From assembly GCF_018130785.1 (NCBI RefSeq), contig NZ_JAFCJT010000002.1:806001-870000 (forward strand): a DNA stretch of 64,000 bases, written 5' to 3'. Positions 62,894 through 64,000 of this stretch are shown piece by piece. The position numbers were made by a program, and so were the translations under genes. Source of the DNA: Bradyrhizobium liaoningense. Its GTDB lineage: Bacteria; Pseudomonadota; Alphaproteobacteria; Rhizobiales; Xanthobacteraceae. The notes below the pieces were generated by a model. It was not told the DNA's origin. It worked only from the letters and a program-made list of their open reading frames with translations, and made no database searches. Within the stretch, counting starts at the first letter, position 1. Every line of letters starts with the position of its first letter.

Positions 62894-64000
62894 ATGACTG
62901 CATTTAAATCGGATTTCCTCAACACCCTGCAGGAACGTGGATTCATCCACCAATGCTCCGATTTCGAGGGGCTGGACGCACTCGCGGCCAAGGGCGAGGC
63001 GATCGCCTATGTCGGCTACGATTGCACCGCCCGCTCGCTGCATATCGGCAACTATCTGACCATGATGATGCTGCACTGGCTGCAGCAGTCCGGCAACAAG
63101 CCGATCACGCTGATGGGCGGCGGCACCACCATGGTGGGCGATCCCTCCGGCAAGGACGAGACGCGCGCGATGCGCACCGTCGCCGAGATCGAGGCCAACA
63201 AGGAATCGATCCGCGGCGTGTTCGCCAAGGTGCTGAACTACGGCGATGGCAAGAGCGACGCCATCATGCTCGACAATGCGGAGTGGCTGACCAAGCTGAA
63301 CTGGATCGAGATGCTGCGCGACGTCGGCCGGCATTTCTCGGTCAACCGCATGCTGACGATGGACTCCGTGCGCCTGCGCCTCGAGCGCGAGCAGGAGATG
63401 AGCTTCATCGAGTTCAACTACATGGTCTGCCAGGCCTACGATTTCGTCGAGCTCGCCAAGCGCGCCGGCTGCCATTTGCAGATGGGCGGCTCGGACCAGT
63501 GGGGCAACATCATCATGGGCGTCGATCTCGGCCGCCGCATGGGTACCCATCAGCTGTTCGCGCTGACGACGCCGCTGCTGACGACGGCATCGGGCGCCAA
63601 GATGGGCAAGACCGCGCAGGGCGCGGTCTGGCTCAACGCCGACCAGTGCTCGCCGTATGACTTCTGGCAATACTGGCGCAACACCGAGGACGCCGACGTC
63701 GGCAAGTTCCTGAAACTGTTCACGACGCTGCCGATGAGCGAGATCAGGAAGCTCGAGGCGCTCGGCGGCTCGGAGATCAACGAGGCCAAGAAGGTGCTCG
63801 CCACCGAGGCGACCGCGCTGCTGCACGGCCGCGATGCCGCGAACGAGGCTGCCGAAACCGCACGCCGCACCTTCGAGGAAGGCGCGCTGGCCGAAAGCCT
63901 GCCGACGGTGGAAATTCCGCGCGGCGAGCTGGACGCCGGCATCGGCGTGCTCAACGCCTTCGTCAAGGCGGGCTTGGTTGCCTCCAATGGCGAAGCACGG
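62894..64000 (+). CDS. tyrS: Tyrosyl-tRNA synthetase (C-terminus off window)
   Basis: TyrS charges tRNA-Tyr. From ATG 62894 the frame stays open to 64000 (369 codons), so the end, probably including the S4-like domain, is cut. The class I signatures are HIGN near residues 51-54 and KMGKT near 236-240. The tyrosine-binding YVGYDCTA near 39-46 and [11 protein letters not shown] near 195-205 are intact. It is divergent from anmK across 164 bp. Confidence 0.95.
   Translation, partial: MTAFKSDFLNTLQERGFIHQCSDFEGLDALAAKGEAIAYVGYDCTARSLHIGNYLTMMMLHWLQQSGNKPITLMGGGTTMVGDPSGKDETRAMRTVAEIEANKESIRGVFAKVLNYGDGKSDAIMLDNAEWLTKLNWIEMLRDVGRHFSVNRMLTMDSVRLRLEREQEMSFIEFNYMVCQAYDFVELAKRAGCHLQMGGSDQWGNIIMGVDLGRRMGTHQLFALTTPLLTTASGAKMGKTAQGAVWLNADQCSPYDFWQYWRNTEDADVGKFLKLFTTLPMSEIRKLEALGGSEINEAKKVLATEATALLHGRDAANEAAETARRTFEEGALAESLPTVEIPRGELDAGIGVLNAFVKAGLVASNGEAR

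Overview
The window is 64 kb of GC-rich chromosome from an alphaproteobacterium, most likely a Bradyrhizobium or close relative. Evidence for this is: two Omp25/RopB-like beta-barrel proteins with the ADL...NWTGFY start; a class I PHA synthase beside an aminotransferase, hom and glpX; an iscS-sufBCDS-sufT-sufA operon; a tripartite tricarboxylate transporter with a Bug-type binding protein; and short GC-rich intergenic hairpin repeats of the rhizobial kind. I see no rRNA, tRNA, CRISPR array, prophage or intact insertion sequence. Most of the window reads as ordinary core and accessory chromosome.

Layout. 1-3.5 kb: class II aldolase (cut by the left edge), an SDR and recJ. 3.8-8.9 kb: a soluble chemoreceptor-like protein, an NAD-binding protein plus secreted cupin, and a leftward group of a 71-aa protein, a 42-aa membrane peptide, a GT4 glycosyltransferase and an L,D-transpeptidase. 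9-16 kb: a leftward catabolic operon (enoyl-CoA hydratase, CaiB/BaiF CoA transferase, TctC, TctB, TctA, PdxA-family dehydrogenase) divergent from a GntR/FCD regulator, with two palindromic sites between them. 16-24 kb: VOC protein, Tat-exported MBL-fold enzyme, LysR regulator, and an RND pump (adaptor and permease) divergent from a TetR regulator over two tandem operator-like palindromes. 24-31 kb: TSUP transporter, NTF2-like protein, HAD dehalogenase, glpX, hom, aminotransferase, small lipoprotein. 31-38 kb: phaC, MAPEG protein, argC with a PaiB-like protein, second MBL-fold enzyme, DedA protein. 37.5-45 kb: parE with a decayed copy of its own 3' end downstream, two porin-like proteins, SDR, FAD monooxygenase and one frameshifted gene. 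45-52 kb: secreted caspase-like protein, AraC regulator, DEAD-box helicase with a long leader, diguanylate cyclase, a frameshifted fabA-like gene and a TfoX-domain protein. 52-59.5 kb: the SUF iron-sulfur assembly operon. 59.8-64 kb: hydrolase, SMR transporter, GST, anmK and tyrS (cut by the right edge).

The clearest functional units are the SUF operon, the GntR-controlled uptake/CoA-activation operon, the TetR-controlled RND pump and the aminotransferase-hom-glpX group. The observations most worth a second look are the paired GntR and TetR operator-like arrays, the parE 3'-end relic, a perfect 44-bp inverted-repeat element at 52309-52477, two frameshifted genes, and several small-protein genes of 38-71 aa supported by ribosome binding sites or overlaps. 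I found no convincing new multi-gene system.
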